A DNA stretch of 64,000 nucleotides from an uncultured Bacteriovoracaceae bacterium (GCA_938017795.1 CALIJZ010000086.1:1-64000), one strand, 5' to 3'; counted from the stretch's first letter, positions 36,681 through 46,030 are shown. Notes: generated by a model not told the origin, from the sequence alone. Translations and numbers: made by a program.

Positions 36681-38297
36681 CTATATTTTATATTTTTTCT
36701 TATACTCCTTGAATGCTTTAGCCAGAATAGGGAGTAAAAGGAAGTTAGCTAGCAAGTTTGGATAAGCAAGCATTCCAAAGAATGCATCAACAATCCTTAA
36801 TACATCTTCAGCATTGATCTGGGTTCCTAGAAATGTAACAAATACGAATGTGATTCTATAAACAAGAATCCCCATTTTATTATATCCGAATAGATAAACA
36901 ATTCCTTGCTCTCCATAGTATGACCAAGAAATAATTGTCGAGAAGGCAAACATTAAGACAATGATTGCTAGTACTTTCCCACCTATAGGACCAAAGACAC
37001 TACTGAAAGCAAAAGCTGTCATGTCTGAACCTGCTCCTGCTGCTGGGTCGGCCCAGGCTCCAGTAATTAAAATAACTAAGGCTGTCATCGTACAAACTAC
37101 TAATGTATCGATAAATGGTCCTAATAACCCAACAAATCCTTCTTGAATAGGATCTGACTTTGCAGCAGTGTGAGCAATTGCAGCTGAACCCATACCTGCT
37201 TCGTTTGAAAAAACCCCTCTTTGAAGACCTTGCTTTAAAACTGTAGCAACTGTTGCTCCAACAAATCCACCCATCGCACCAGCAGGTGTAAAGGCTCCAG
37301 CAAAAATACTTCCAAAGATATGTCCAACTTGATCAAAGTTACTAAGAATAATAAATAATGAACCACCAAAATAAATCACTACCATTGCTGGAACTAGTTT
37401 TTCAGCAACTTTACCGATTGATTTAATACCACCAACTAGAACTGCAAAAGCTAGGGCGGCAAATACAAGTCCAGTAATCCAAGTAGGCATACCAAAGTAG
37501 TTATTTACAATTCCAGCCATTTGATTTGATTGAAACATATTTCCAGCTCCAAAAGAGCTTAAAGTAACAAAGATTGCATATAGAGAAGCTAGAAATAAGA
37601 AAACATTTTTTGAGGCCCAGTGAAGAAGATCATCTTTGTCTGTTTCATGAGCATAACTAGTTTTGTTCATCCAAAATACTATTGCCGCAGAAATAAGAGC
37701 TGCAACGAAAAATGCAATTGTTCCACTTAGGAAATAACTCATTCCAAAGCTTAAAACACCAGTTAGTAATCCCCAAATAACTACACTTGCAGCGTTAGTA
37801 TATTCTCTATAGTTATCAGCTAGACCTTTTTTAATAGTATACATTGGTCCACCATGAACCTCAGCTCCTGATTCGTCTCTATGAAGTAGAGATAATGAGA
37901 TTGAAGTGAACTTTGTAGACATTCCTAAAAAACCTGCAACCCACATCCAAAAAACGGCCCCTGGTCCACCAGCAGCAACAGCAAAAGCAACTCCGGCAAT
38001 ATTCCCAAGACCGATAGTTGCTGATAAGGCAGCACATAAAGCTTGAAAGTGAGTAATCTCTCCGGGTTTATTGGGGTCATCGTAATCACCTTTGGTGATT
38101 TTTATAGCATGCCAAAAATATCTCAATTGAGGGAAACCAAAAAATAATGTGAAGATGACTCCACAAAGAACAAGTAAAATTGCAATAACAGGAATCTGAG
38201 TAAATCCCCACTCAGCAGGAAGACCCCACCAAGAGTTTAGACTTCCCCAAACTACGTTTTCAATCCACTTTGAAAATACATGTAATAATTCTGACAT
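36681..38297 (-). CDS. agcS: sodium:alanine symporter family protein
   Basis: 538 residues, about eleven membrane helices. AgcS signatures: FFGFPQLRYFWHAIK, LSATIGLGNIAGVA, GGPGAVFWMWVAGFLGM, GGPMYTIKKGL and LQRGVFSNEAGMGSA. Na+-coupled uptake of alanine or glycine. In a cell with a Na+-pumping NQR this carrier would draw on the sodium gradient. Monocistronic, with its own terminator. Confidence 0.94.
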   Translation of the reverse strand: MSELLHVFSKWIENVVWGSLNSWWGLPAEWGFTQIPVIAILLVLCGVIFTLFFGFPQLRYFWHAIKITKGDYDDPNKPGEITHFQALCAALSATIGLGNIAGVAFAVAAGGPGAVFWMWVAGFLGMSTKFTSISLSLLHRDESGAEVHGGPMYTIKKGLADNYREYTNAASVVIWGLLTGVLSFGMSYFLSGTIAFFVAALISAAIVFWMNKTSYAHETDKDDLLHWASKNVFLFLASLYAIFVTLSSFGAGNMFQSNQMAGIVNNYFGMPTWITGLVFAALAFAVLVGGIKSIGKVAEKLVPAMVVIYFGGSLFIILSNFDQVGHIFGSIFAGAFTPAGAMGGFVGATVATVLKQGLQRGVFSNEAGMGSAAIAHTAAKSDPIQEGFVGLLGPFIDTLVVCTMTALVILITGAWADPAAGAGSDMTAFAFSSVFGPIGGKVLAIIVLMFAFSTIISWSYYGEQGIVYLFGYNKMGILVYRITFVFVTFLGTQINAEDVLRIVDAFFGMLAYPNLLANFLLLPILAKAFKEYKKKYKI

Positions 38298-38358
38298 GAA
38301 ATATATCCTTATTTAAAAATTAAATCTTTTTTAACTATAGGCCTTCAGAAATCAAGAT

Positions 38359-39309
38359 TCAATGAATTGAGTCGATTGTTTTGAAAAAAGTTTTTAAATC
38401 TAATGATCTCAGGCAGGTGCGTTTTAGCACTTCATCGTTAGGAAGATCGTCAAAAATATAACGGACTAGACCTTTAAGGAATCTAAGAATCTTATCATTA
38501 GGCATATTATTTAGAGAATAAACATCATGAATCTTATAAAGATATCTTTTGATTTCCTTGATTCTTAAATCATCTGTTTCTTTTAAATTTTGATAATAAT
38601 GAGTAGCAAGCCAAGGTCTTTTCAATGCTCCACGAGCAATCATTAGAGAAGTATTATTAGTATAAGAAAAACAACTGGCAATATCATTGAGGGTCCAGAT
38701 ATCTCCATTGCCAATAATAGGAATATCTAACATCTCGGAAGCTTGTTTAAGATAATCCCAATTTGCTTTTCCTTTATATAGTTCTTCTCTGGTTCGACCA
38801 TGGATTGTTATGGCATCAACTTTATGTTTTTCAAAAAGTCGTAAATTGTCCTCAAAGACAGAGTCATCTTCAAATCCAACTCGAATTTTAACACTAAAAA
38901 ATCCTTCATAAGTCTCCCGGATCTCACCTAGTATTCGATCAAGAATTTGAGGAGCTTTTAATAGAAAAGAACCACCTTTATTTTTTACAACTGTCTTGGA
39001 TGGACACCCAAGGTTTAAATCAATCCACTTAAAACCTAGTTCTTTTAGATCCTTAAAAGTTTCTTTTGTTTTTCCATTTTCTGAAGTGAGGACCTGGAAA
39101 ATTGTTTTATCTTTAGTCGGACTATCAAAATGTTTTTTTCCAAAGTGTTTAAGTAAATGTTTTCTTGGATAAGCAACTGTTGTAGGTATTCTTAAAAAAT
39201 CACAAGCAAAATAATCCCACTCAGGGTAAAGCTCTGTGACTACTTCTCTATAAAGAGAGTTGGTTACACCTTCCATGGGAGCAAACAATAATTGTCCCTC
39301 AGATATCAT
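38359..39309 (-). CDS. dus: tRNA-dihydrouridine synthase
   Basis: 316 residues. FMN-binding TIM barrel: LLFAPMEGVTNSLYR, WIDLNLGCPSKTVVKNKGGS with the catalytic Cys, VKIRVG, ITIHGRTREELYKGKANW and PIIGNGDI. Reduces uridine to dihydrouridine in the tRNA D loop. Length is close to DusC; the subfamily is not certain. It follows bfr by ten bases. Confidence 0.92.
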   Translation of the reverse strand: MISEGQLLFAPMEGVTNSLYREVVTELYPEWDYFACDFLRIPTTVAYPRKHLLKHFGKKHFDSPTKDKTIFQVLTSENGKTKETFKDLKELGFKWIDLNLGCPSKTVVKNKGGSFLLKAPQILDRILGEIRETYEGFFSVKIRVGFEDDSVFEDNLRLFEKHKVDAITIHGRTREELYKGKANWDYLKQASEMLDIPIIGNGDIWTLNDIASCFSYTNNTSLMIARGALKRPWLATHYYQNLKETDDLRIKEIKRYLYKIHDVYSLNNMPNDKILRFLKGLVRYIFDDLPNDEVLKRTCLRSLDLKTFFKTIDSIH

Positions 39310-39319
39310 TTATTGCTTT

Positions 39320-39808
39320 TTAAGCAGGTGCTTGGTCAGCCATTGATATTTGAGTTTGAATATAATTTTTTAATCCTACAGATTTGATTAAACTCTGTTG
39401 AGTTTCAAGCCAATCAACATGTTCCTCTTCAGACTTTAGTATCATTAATAATAAGTCTCTACTTGCATAATCACTTTCTACTTCAGCAGTTTTAATTCCA
39501 GCTTTTAGAATTTTTAAAGCTGTATATTCAATCGCAAGGTCTGAAGCAATAATTTCTTCGATATCTTGACCAATTTTTATTTGTTCAAGTTTTTGAACGT
39601 TTGGTAGGCCTTCAAGAAATAATATTCTTTTAATTAATTCATCAGCATGTTTCATTTCATCTATTGAGGCTTCGTATTCTAGCTTTCCAAGTTCAAACAT
39701 TCCCCAATCTTGCAAAATTCTTGCATGTAGAAAATATTGATTAATTGCAGTTAGTTCACCTGTTAATACTTTATTTAAAGCAGTGATGACTTTTTTATTA
39801 CCTTTCAT
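39320..39808 (-). CDS. bfr: bacterioferritin
   Basis: 162 residues. Starts MKGNKKVITALNKVLTGELTA (family-typical, given partly) with ferroxidase residues E18, E51, H54, E94, E127, H130 in the usual contexts (GELTAINQY, SIDEMKHADE, EEEHVDWLE) and the haem-ligand M52. Stores iron in a 24-mer. A good AGGAG site precedes the ATG. bfd, its release partner, lies just upstream. Confidence 0.96.
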   Translation of the reverse strand: MKGNKKVITALNKVLTGELTAINQYFLHARILQDWGMFELGKLEYEASIDEMKHADELIKRILFLEGLPNVQKLEQIKIGQDIEEIIASDLAIEYTALKILKAGIKTAEVESDYASRDLLLMILKSEEEHVDWLETQQSLIKSVGLKNYIQTQISMADQAPA

Positions 39809-39862
39809 TTAGAGCTCCTAAAAAAATTGATAAATTAAACTTAATGTATTGTAGAGAATTAG

Positions 39863-40057
39863 TTAAGAGATAATATTAGATTTTTGGCATTTTGCAGCTA
39901 AGTCTAAGTCGATATCATGGTTTTGAAATAAGCAGGTTCCACAATCTGAACCTAGTCCCATTATTTGAAGTAGTTTCTCTTCTGAAAGCTTTGGATGCTT
40001 AAGTTTAAGTTCTTTCACATCAGTATCAGAAATTTGGTTACATATACACAAATACAT
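39863..40057 (-). CDS. bfd: bacterioferritin-associated ferredoxin
   Basis: 64 residues from ATG 40057 (MYLCIC...); an in-frame TTG at 40075 would add six residues not found in the family. Cluster cysteines C4, C6, C39, C42 (CxC and CxxC) are those of Bfd. It reduces the iron core of bacterioferritin for release. A separate unit from bfr, with its own promoter placed so that the transcript would begin at the ATG. Confidence 0.92.
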   Translation of the reverse strand: MYLCICNQISDTDVKELKLKHPKLSEEKLLQIMGLGSDCGTCLFQNHDIDLDLAAKCQKSNIIS

Positions 40058-40063
40058 ATATAG

Positions 40064-40091
40064 AGTGTAACACAAATGTTTGGCATGTCAA
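40064..40091 (-). promoter_or_regulatory. bfd promoter, leaderless geometry
   Basis: Minus strand: TTGACA (40091-40086), 16-base spacer, TACACT (40069-40064), six bases, then the ATG at 40057. With transcription starting seven bases after the -10 box the mRNA would begin at the A of ATG. No Shine-Dalgarno sequence is present. Confidence 0.6.
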
Positions 40092-40108
40092 ACTAAATTA
40101 AGCCAGGG

Positions 40109-41281
40109 CTAACTTCCTGTTATTAAAGGAAACAATACTGCAAAGATTACCGGTATTATGAAAAAGACCATACCAACATAGAAAAAACCATATCTTCTTT
40201 TTTCTTCACATAACTCTGCTAATTTCTTTGCGAGCTTTAAAGGAACTTGTCTCGTAGTATTTGGAATAAACCAAATAAGCATTCCAAGTATATTAAAGAA
40301 AAAGTGTACAAGGGCAATAGTCAAACCGTGAACATTTCCAGTTAGAGATGCTAGTAAAGCAGTGGTCGTGGTTCCAATATTAGCTCCAACGGTAACTGGA
40401 AATATACTTTCAATAGATAACATCCCTGCTGCAGCAACTGGTACTAATAAGGAAGTTGTTATGGAGCTTGATTGAACTGCAAAGGTTAAAACTGCTCCAA
40501 AGAAAATTGTAAAAACAATATTTTTAGATAAAAGATTTTCTAAGATTTCACCTTTGGTACTTTCAACAATTTTCTTAGTTGTTTTAACAATTAAGAATAA
40601 GGTAATTAAGATTAACCCAATCGATATTACACATAATGCAATTGCGGCAGCATTGGCTTCAAAACCTAAAATATTTGTAACAAACCCTTTAAGCCCTTTT
40701 ACAAAAGGTTTAATTGCTGTTTTTAACGGACTTTTGAATTGAACATTTGACCCAACACCATATATTAGACCAGACATAGTCTGAGCAGATGAAGCTAAAA
40801 AGCCTGTTGCTAACTCAAATGGAAGTATTATGGCGACACTTAAAATATTAAAAATATCATGAATTGACCCTGCGGCAAAAGCTCTAGAGAAATCTTTTTT
40901 ATTACCAACAAATCCTAAGGAGACAAGAGTATTTGTGATGCTAGTTCCAAGGTTTGCACCCATTATAAGAGGGACAGCAGCTGCAACTCCTAAAGCCCCA
41001 CTTGAGACAAGGCCAACAATAATGGATGTTGTTACTGATGAGCTTTGAACTAATACTGTTGCAAGCATCCCGCTCATTAAGGCCATAAATGGATTACTTG
41101 TTGCTGATAAAAGCCCTTCAGCAAAACCCGCTCCCATCATTTTAAAAGAAGTGGATAAACTCTTAATTCCAACTAGAAATAAAAATAGAAGAAGTAATAC
41201 AGGAAGGTAGTCAATGACTAGCTTCATACCTATATTATTCTTTGATAATTTCGAATTTAACTTTCCCATAATTTTTTCCAT
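40109..41281 (-). CDS. Na+/phosphate symporter family protein
   Basis: 390 residues from ATG 41281, six bases after GGAG; an in-frame TTG at 41293 overlaps that ribosome site and is rejected. Two inverted repeats each bear the QSSS motif of Na/Pi (PF02690) carriers: VLVQSSSVTTSIIVGLVSSG and FAVQSSSITTSLLVPVAAAG. About nine membrane helices. No PhoU tail. Probable Na+-driven phosphate movement. Confidence 0.9.
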   Translation of the reverse strand: MEKIMGKLNSKLSKNNIGMKLVIDYLPVLLLLFLFLVGIKSLSTSFKMMGAGFAEGLLSATSNPFMALMSGMLATVLVQSSSVTTSIIVGLVSSGALGVAAAVPLIMGANLGTSITNTLVSLGFVGNKKDFSRAFAAGSIHDIFNILSVAIILPFELATGFLASSAQTMSGLIYGVGSNVQFKSPLKTAIKPFVKGLKGFVTNILGFEANAAAIALCVISIGLILITLFLIVKTTKKIVESTKGEILENLLSKNIVFTIFFGAVLTFAVQSSSITTSLLVPVAAAGMLSIESIFPVTVGANIGTTTTALLASLTGNVHGLTIALVHFFFNILGMLIWFIPNTTRQVPLKLAKKLAELCEEKRRYGFFYVGMVFFIIPVIFAVLFPLITGS

Positions 41282-41421
41282 ACTATTCTCCAAAACTTTT
41301 ATGTCCAGGGCATTTTTGTGATTATAGTAATAATTACTTGGAATTTTCTAGCTCTAAAGCTAGGTATTTATGATCTTAATAAAATCTTAATATAACTACT
41401 AAGGAAGAACAGTATTTATGT

Positions 41422-42756
41422 CTATAAGCGTTGAAGTTTCTTAAGTGATTTTAGCTGCTTATCAGTAACCTTCATGACTTTTTTATATTGGGTTTTAAGT
41501 TTAGAAAAAGAGTTTTTATCTAGACTCTTAGAATCGAACTTATCAATAGTATCAACTGAGATTTGGCCAATTTGCTCTGCAATATTTGTAAGCTTTGAGT
41601 AGTGTTTAGTAAAAGGTGATAACTTCGACCTGTTCTCAGGTAATTTTTTATTTTTATAAATTTGTTTGTTCTCCACAACGAAAGCAGTGAAAAAAGATCC
41701 AAATTCATTATGATATTTTTTTACAAATTTTTCTTTAATCTTCTTTTTGGCAGACTTCTTTGAAAAGTCTAAGTTATCAATATAACTCGTGATTTGGCTG
41801 GCGATATTATTGAGAGTTTTATATTTCATTTCAATATCTTGAATTTCTGTAAAGTTAGCCTTTACTGTTTTTTTATAAAACTTCTTAAGATCTTTTATAA
41901 AAGCTTTCTTGGATGGAGAGCCAATCAAAATTTTAGTTTCATAGATATTTTTTGCTTTAAACTCAGGTAAAAACAACTTATCAAAAACGGAGAGTTCTCT
42001 ATCTAGCAAAGTGATAGTTGCTTTATATAAACCAGGAGCAAACTTATCACTTTTGTTAAATGTCCATTCCTTAATTTCTTGTGTGTTTGAGTAGAGCTTA
42101 ACTTGAGTTTCAGCATGGATTGGTTTATGGCTAAGAACCTTTTGAGCAATGCTTTGAAATGAAACATGAGCTATATGATTTCCTGGCAAGCTGGAAGCAA
42201 TCCAAGACTGTTTGAGATCATTAGATAATAAAAACTTCCATTTATGTTCTTTTTTATTATAACTGTCTTTCAATGTTTCAGTGAGTTTTTTAAAAGAAGC
42301 ATACTTTATAAAGTTTGGTTTTGTTGTATTGAATGCTTGTTTAATATAAATTGTTTTGAATGCAAAAAAACTAATCATTAATATAAATGGAATAAAAATT
42401 AATTTATAATATTTTATAGATGAAAAAGAATCTGTTAGTGAGAGAATCGCTTCTTCTGCACCTCGTCTAGCAGTATATAGTGTAGAGACAGTTGCATTTG
42501 TATTTACTTGATAAGGAAATTCTTGAGCACCATCTTGAGTAGTTGGAAGAGCAACAGTGGGAACCGGCTGAAGTTTTACTTTCTTTGGAGTAACTGTACT
42601 TTTTATAAAATGAGACAAGGGAAGAAAGTCTGAGTTTCCCAATCTTTTTACAAGAGTTTCTGAGTCAATTTGCTTGTTTTTAAACATAGCATTCAGAGTA
42701 GTCTCTTCATAAGGGCCAAACACATCTACATTCATTTTTATAAAATATTTTTTCAT
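41422..42756 (-). CDS. GYF_2 domain membrane protein
   Basis: 444 residues from ATG 42756 (GTG just before it at 42759 is the alternative). Residues 1-55 form a GYF_2 domain (YFIKMNVDVFGPYEE, QIDSETLVKRLGNSDFLPLS) as found in many proteins bearing a tail membrane anchor. One membrane helix (about 118-136). The rest is a Lys-rich, coiled-coil-like extracytoplasmic region with no recognised domain. A consensus TATAAT lies seven bases before the ATG. Confidence 0.7.
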   Translation of the reverse strand: MKKYFIKMNVDVFGPYEETTLNAMFKNKQIDSETLVKRLGNSDFLPLSHFIKSTVTPKKVKLQPVPTVALPTTQDGAQEFPYQVNTNATVSTLYTARRGAEEAILSLTDSFSSIKYYKLIFIPFILMISFFAFKTIYIKQAFNTTKPNFIKYASFKKLTETLKDSYNKKEHKWKFLLSNDLKQSWIASSLPGNHIAHVSFQSIAQKVLSHKPIHAETQVKLYSNTQEIKEWTFNKSDKFAPGLYKATITLLDRELSVFDKLFLPEFKAKNIYETKILIGSPSKKAFIKDLKKFYKKTVKANFTEIQDIEMKYKTLNNIASQITSYIDNLDFSKKSAKKKIKEKFVKKYHNEFGSFFTAFVVENKQIYKNKKLPENRSKLSPFTKHYSKLTNIAEQIGQISVDTIDKFDSKSLDKNSFSKLKTQYKKVMKVTDKQLKSLKKLQRL

Positions 42757-42763
42757 CACTATA

Positions 42764-42769
42764 ATTATA
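42764..42769 (-). promoter_or_regulatory. consensus -10 box seven bases before the GYF_2 gene
   Basis: TATAAT on the minus strand, then TATAGTG, then ATG at 42756. No Shine-Dalgarno sequence fits between; a start point at or next to the ATG would make the mRNA leaderless. The -35 region is not recognisable. Confidence 0.5.
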
Positions 42770-42850
42770 CGATAGGTTTGAAAATTTACCAGTAAGCCTG
42801 ATCTTTCCTAGCTGATATTTAGTCGACAGTAGCACTCGTGTATATTCGTG

Positions 42851-42878
42851 AAAAAAAAAGGCTTCAAAAAATGAAGCC
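42851..42878 (-). terminator. intrinsic terminator of the repeat lipoprotein gene
   Basis: Minus strand GGCTTCA (42878-42872), five-base loop, TGAAGCC (42866-42860), then nine T (42859-42851). It lies 32 bases beyond the stop of the 624-residue lipoprotein gene. Confidence 0.88.
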
Positions 42879-42909
42879 TCTTACAAATTAAAAGAAAATA
42901 TTATTTTTA

Positions 42910-44784
42910 TTATTTTGCGTGAACAACGTAGAGCTCTAAGTAATCCAGGATAGAGTCATCTTCGTATACAAATTTTAGGTGTTTTGTTTTATTTAACGCC
43001 TTCATTGTACGCTTCTTGTTCATACTTAAAAATTTAATGAATACCTTTTCAGTTGAATCCATCCAGTCATAATCACTAAGAGTTTTAGTGCTGTAGTGCA
43101 TTGAAGGGGCAAGCTTGACCTTATTGAAGTCATTTTCTCCTGCTTCAGAAGCGTATAATGCGATTGTATCTGTATTCCACCATTGATCAATTTGCTTGCC
43201 TTTAACCTTGGCAACCACACATTGAATATTATTAAAACTAGTAAGATCAAATTGTGAAAATGTAATCATTTCATTTTTTGCAACTTGTTTATCAAATTGA
43301 CCTTGCACATATTCATAACCAAACTTTTTCTTCATAAATTTAATTGTTGAACTTATAAACTCAGCGTGAGCGTTAAACTCACTTGTGCTTTTTGAACCGG
43401 TGAATTTATCGTCTCCACCAGCATTTAGTTTTGAAATTTTCATCGTCTTACTATTAAAGCCTGGGCAGTTAAAATAATCTTGAGGTAAAAGCATACCACC
43501 TTTTAAGATGACTGCTTTAGGTTCAGAATCTTTTAGAGAAATTATGATTGCAGCTTTATCACTATCTTTCTTTGACTTAATTCCAAGTCTTGCAGCGGTA
43601 TCTCCTTCAGCTACATCGAAAACAATCTCTTGAGATAATCCATTGGCATTATTATAGACTACTTTTTTACATTGCTTACCAACACAAAGATTTCCAGTTG
43701 ATGGCTCGTTAGCAGTAGAGATAATCGTTACTTTGTCGCCTTGGATTTGTTTAACTCTAAGCTCAGTAATTTTAAGTGTAGGTGTATGAGGAGCATCCTT
43801 TAGCTTTACTTTTGTATTAGCTTTCGCAGTTCCATTTTCGCTATCTAGTACTAGTCTTAAATTATATACTTTTCCAGCATTAAGATTATCAATAGTAACT
43901 ATTTGAGTATTACTAGTTTCATCTTTAAGTGAAACTGGAACTTTTTTTTCAACACCGTTTTGAGTGTAATAAATATATCCTTCAGAAGCTTGGTTGGCCT
44001 TCACTTTTATCATGGTTGAAGAATCTGTTGTCTTTCCTGGAACTGTTTTAAATTTTTCTATTTTTAGAGTTGGAACAGGAGTATCAGCGTCTTTTATTTT
44101 TACAACAGAATCATCTTTGGCAACTCCATTAACATTTTCGAGCTCAACTCTTAAGTCATAAACTTTTCCAGCTTCTAAATTTTCTAATTTAACTAGTTGA
44201 ATATTGTTATTTTCATTTGTCAGGGAAACTGGCACTTTTTCTTCTGTGCCATTTTGAGTGTAATAAATAAAACCTTCTGAAGCCTGATTAGCTCTTACTT
44301 TAATAATCGCAGAGGAATCAGTGATTTTCCCTGGAATTGGATCAAAAGCTGTTATCTTTAAAGGAGTAATTGTTGGTTCATCTTCGATGTTTATAGTTAA
44401 TTCATCAGTTGCTACTCCGTTTTCATTTTTTAAATCTAGTGAGATGTCATAAGCACCAGGAGGTAGTTGTATTGTTTGTACAGAAGCTTCTAAACTATCA
44501 TCTATATCAACTGGAATAATTTCAGTCTCTCCATCAACTGTATAAGTTATAACTCCACTTGCTGCTTGATTAGTATTAATTACTAAAGTAGCAACACCAT
44601 TATCAGCTCCTTGGATAAAGAAATCGGTAATCTCTAGGTCAGTTATAATAGGAACTGGATTTGAAGCAGGATTTCCGGCATTTTGGTTAGAAGTTTTGAC
44701 CTTGGCAATTGGGTCATAAAGTCGAGAATTAAAATTACACGAAACTAAAATAGAAACGCTTAATAATAATAAGATGTTTTTCAT
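42910..44784 (-). CDS. lipoprotein with tandem FN3-like repeats
   Basis: 624 residues. Lipobox LVSC (Cys16). Four tandem beta domains of about 95 residues begin near 48, 141, 239 and 336; the second and third are nearly identical in plan (LKI..F...PGK.TDSS..IKV.ANQASEG.IYYTQNG). The C-terminal 200 residues form a different domain, with CPGFNSKTMKISKLNAGGDD shortened here and YDWMDSTEKVFIKFLSM. Probably a cell-surface structural or adhesive protein; target unknown. Monocistronic with a strong terminator. Confidence 0.78.
   Translation of the reverse strand: MKNILLLLSVSILVSCNFNSRLYDPIAKVKTSNQNAGNPASNPVPIITDLEITDFFIQGADNGVATLVINTNQAASGVITYTVDGETEIIPVDIDDSLEASVQTIQLPPGAYDISLDLKNENGVATDELTINIEDEPTITPLKITAFDPIPGKITDSSAIIKVRANQASEGFIYYTQNGTEEKVPVSLTNENNNIQLVKLENLEAGKVYDLRVELENVNGVAKDDSVVKIKDADTPVPTLKIEKFKTVPGKTTDSSTMIKVKANQASEGYIYYTQNGVEKKVPVSLKDETSNTQIVTIDNLNAGKVYNLRLVLDSENGTAKANTKVKLKDAPHTPTLKITELRVKQIQGDKVTIISTANEPSTGNLCVGKQCKKVVYNNANGLSQEIVFDVAEGDTAARLGIKSKKDSDKAAIIISLKDSEPKAVILKGGMLLPQDYFNCPGFNSKTMKISKLNAGGDDKFTGSKSTSEFNAHAEFISSTIKFMKKKFGYEYVQGQFDKQVAKNEMITFSQFDLTSFNNIQCVVAKVKGKQIDQWWNTDTIALYASEAGENDFNKVKLAPSMHYSTKTLSDYDWMDSTEKVFIKFLSMNKKRTMKALNKTKHLKFVYEDDSILDYLELYVVHAK
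43792..44643 (-). repeat. three FN3-like coding repeats of about 285 bp
   Basis: Domains 1-3 of the lipoprotein, each about 95 codons; domains 2 and 3 share long stretches including ANQASEG and YYTQNG and are clearly recent relatives, while domain 1 is more diverged. Confidence 0.65.
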
Positions 44785-44867
44785 TTGATAATCCTTTTAA
44801 AGTAAATACATTTTAAGGGTTTATACATGAAGAAAATGAAGATACAAACTACAAATGTTAAATATGA

Positions 44868-45530
44868 CTATTGTGATTTCAGGTAGTTATATAAGAAGTC
44901 AGTAGAAAAAAGGTCCTTTAAGGATTTTTCATTATGATGCCAAATCTCCAGTAGACTAAGCTCATTAGAAATCTTTGGATACTGGATCTCTACTAAAGGA
45001 GATGAAAACCTTGTACTTAGGATTTTTGGTAAAGATAGGCTTAGTTTATTTGCCATCATTTCTGCTTCGATTTGAACTAATTCATAAAAATTGAACTTTG
45101 AAATAAAACTAGCAATATGTTTTCCACCTTCTGTAAATTGTATTTTAGGAGGGTTTTTACTACCAAAATGAATGACGGCCTTGGGCGGATACTTTTTTAG
45201 AGTATCAAGAAAAAAAGATATCTCAGGTGCTTTTGTTAAGTCTTCTTGGCTAAAGTTTTCAATCAGTTTAATGCCATTTGAGTTTTCAGATGTTTGATTT
45301 GTATAACCATCGATATTTAAGGTTGGCATTATAATTAAAGGAATATCTTGCATATTATGATTACTTCTAAGCCAAGAAAATAATTTATCAAGAATGAACA
45401 TTCCTTCAATTTTATTTCCAAATATTCCAGCAATTAAATAAATATATTTTTTTGCATTTGTATCAGATTTATAAAGAATAATTTCTTTTTTCTCTACGCT
45501 TTTTCCAGATTTGAGTTCTTCGAAAATCAT
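44868..45530 (-). CDS. M14 carboxypeptidase-like protein lacking metal ligands
   Basis: 220 residues, no signal peptide. The order YIYLIAGIFGNKIEGM, LIIMPTLNIDGYTNQ, NSNGIKLIENF, AVIHFG and SSPLVEIQYP copies the MpaA-type zinc carboxypeptidase/amidase fold, where the same places read G-HGDE-EG, P-NPDG, N-NGVDLNRNF, -H- and -E-. Here the first His and Glu ligands have become F and K, and the substrate Arg of NRNF is lost, so zinc-dependent catalysis looks impossible. Its ATG overlaps the stop of the PTPS-family gene upstream (TAATG). Perhaps a binding protein derived from an amidase. Confidence 0.55.
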   Translation of the reverse strand: MIFEELKSGKSVEKKEIILYKSDTNAKKYIYLIAGIFGNKIEGMFILDKLFSWLRSNHNMQDIPLIIMPTLNIDGYTNQTSENSNGIKLIENFSQEDLTKAPEISFFLDTLKKYPPKAVIHFGSKNPPKIQFTEGGKHIASFISKFNFYELVQIEAEMMANKLSLSLPKILSTRFSSPLVEIQYPKISNELSLLEIWHHNEKSLKDLFSTDFLYNYLKSQ

Positions 45531-46030
45531 TAAGTCTTACTCTCTACTTCTCTATAGACTGCAGATTGACCCGGAGTCTCTTCAACTTCTATTTCTAACG
45601 TTGAAAATTTAAATTTATATTTTTCGAAAACAATTTTTTTAATTTCTCCACACAAGTAGATGGCCAATCTTTCGGCACTAGTATTTTCTAGGGGTAAGAA
45701 AATAATATCTTCTTTAGGAATAATCATCATTTTATCATCTGGTAATACTAGTTTCCAATATGGATCTTCATCATAAGTCTTTAAATGAATATTATTCTTT
45801 GGGAGTAATAATCTATGATCTAGAGAGTCACATACTTGGCGAACTATTGGTTTTATATCAAGGAAATCAAATACCATGTCCGCTTTGAGTGCCGGAGCCT
45901 CACCTTGAACCATGACTCTATAATTATGACCATGAAGTGGTTCTCTTGATCCGTCTTCAAATATAAGAAAGTGAGAACTCGCAAAATTGAAGTACTGTTT
46001 ATAGACTTTAATGGAATAATTGACGCTCAA
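45530..46030 (-). CDS. 6-pyruvoyl-tetrahydropterin synthase/QueD family protein
   Basis: 166 residues from TTG 46030, which has GAGG six bases before it; an ATG at 46069 adds 13 unlikely residues. Zinc ligands H20, H33 and H35 (SSHF, LHGHNY) and the later DHRLLLP with the catalytic His are present, but the catalytic Cys that precedes HGH in QueD and PTPS is missing: the stretch reads EDGSREPLHGH, with Glu residues instead, as in PTPS-III enzymes. Could make 6-carboxy- or 6-hydroxymethyl-pterin. Coupled to the M14-like gene. Confidence 0.75.
   Translation of the reverse strand: MSVNYSIKVYKQYFNFASSHFLIFEDGSREPLHGHNYRVMVQGEAPALKADMVFDFLDIKPIVRQVCDSLDHRLLLPKNNIHLKTYDEDPYWKLVLPDDKMMIIPKEDIIFLPLENTSAERLAIYLCGEIKKIVFEKYKFKFSTLEIEVEETPGQSAVYREVESKT

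Noticed and set aside
41348-41363. CTAGCT-CTAA-AGCTAG hairpin between the GYF_2 and Na/Pi genes
   Set aside because: Six-base stem without a T-run in either direction; too weak to call a terminator.
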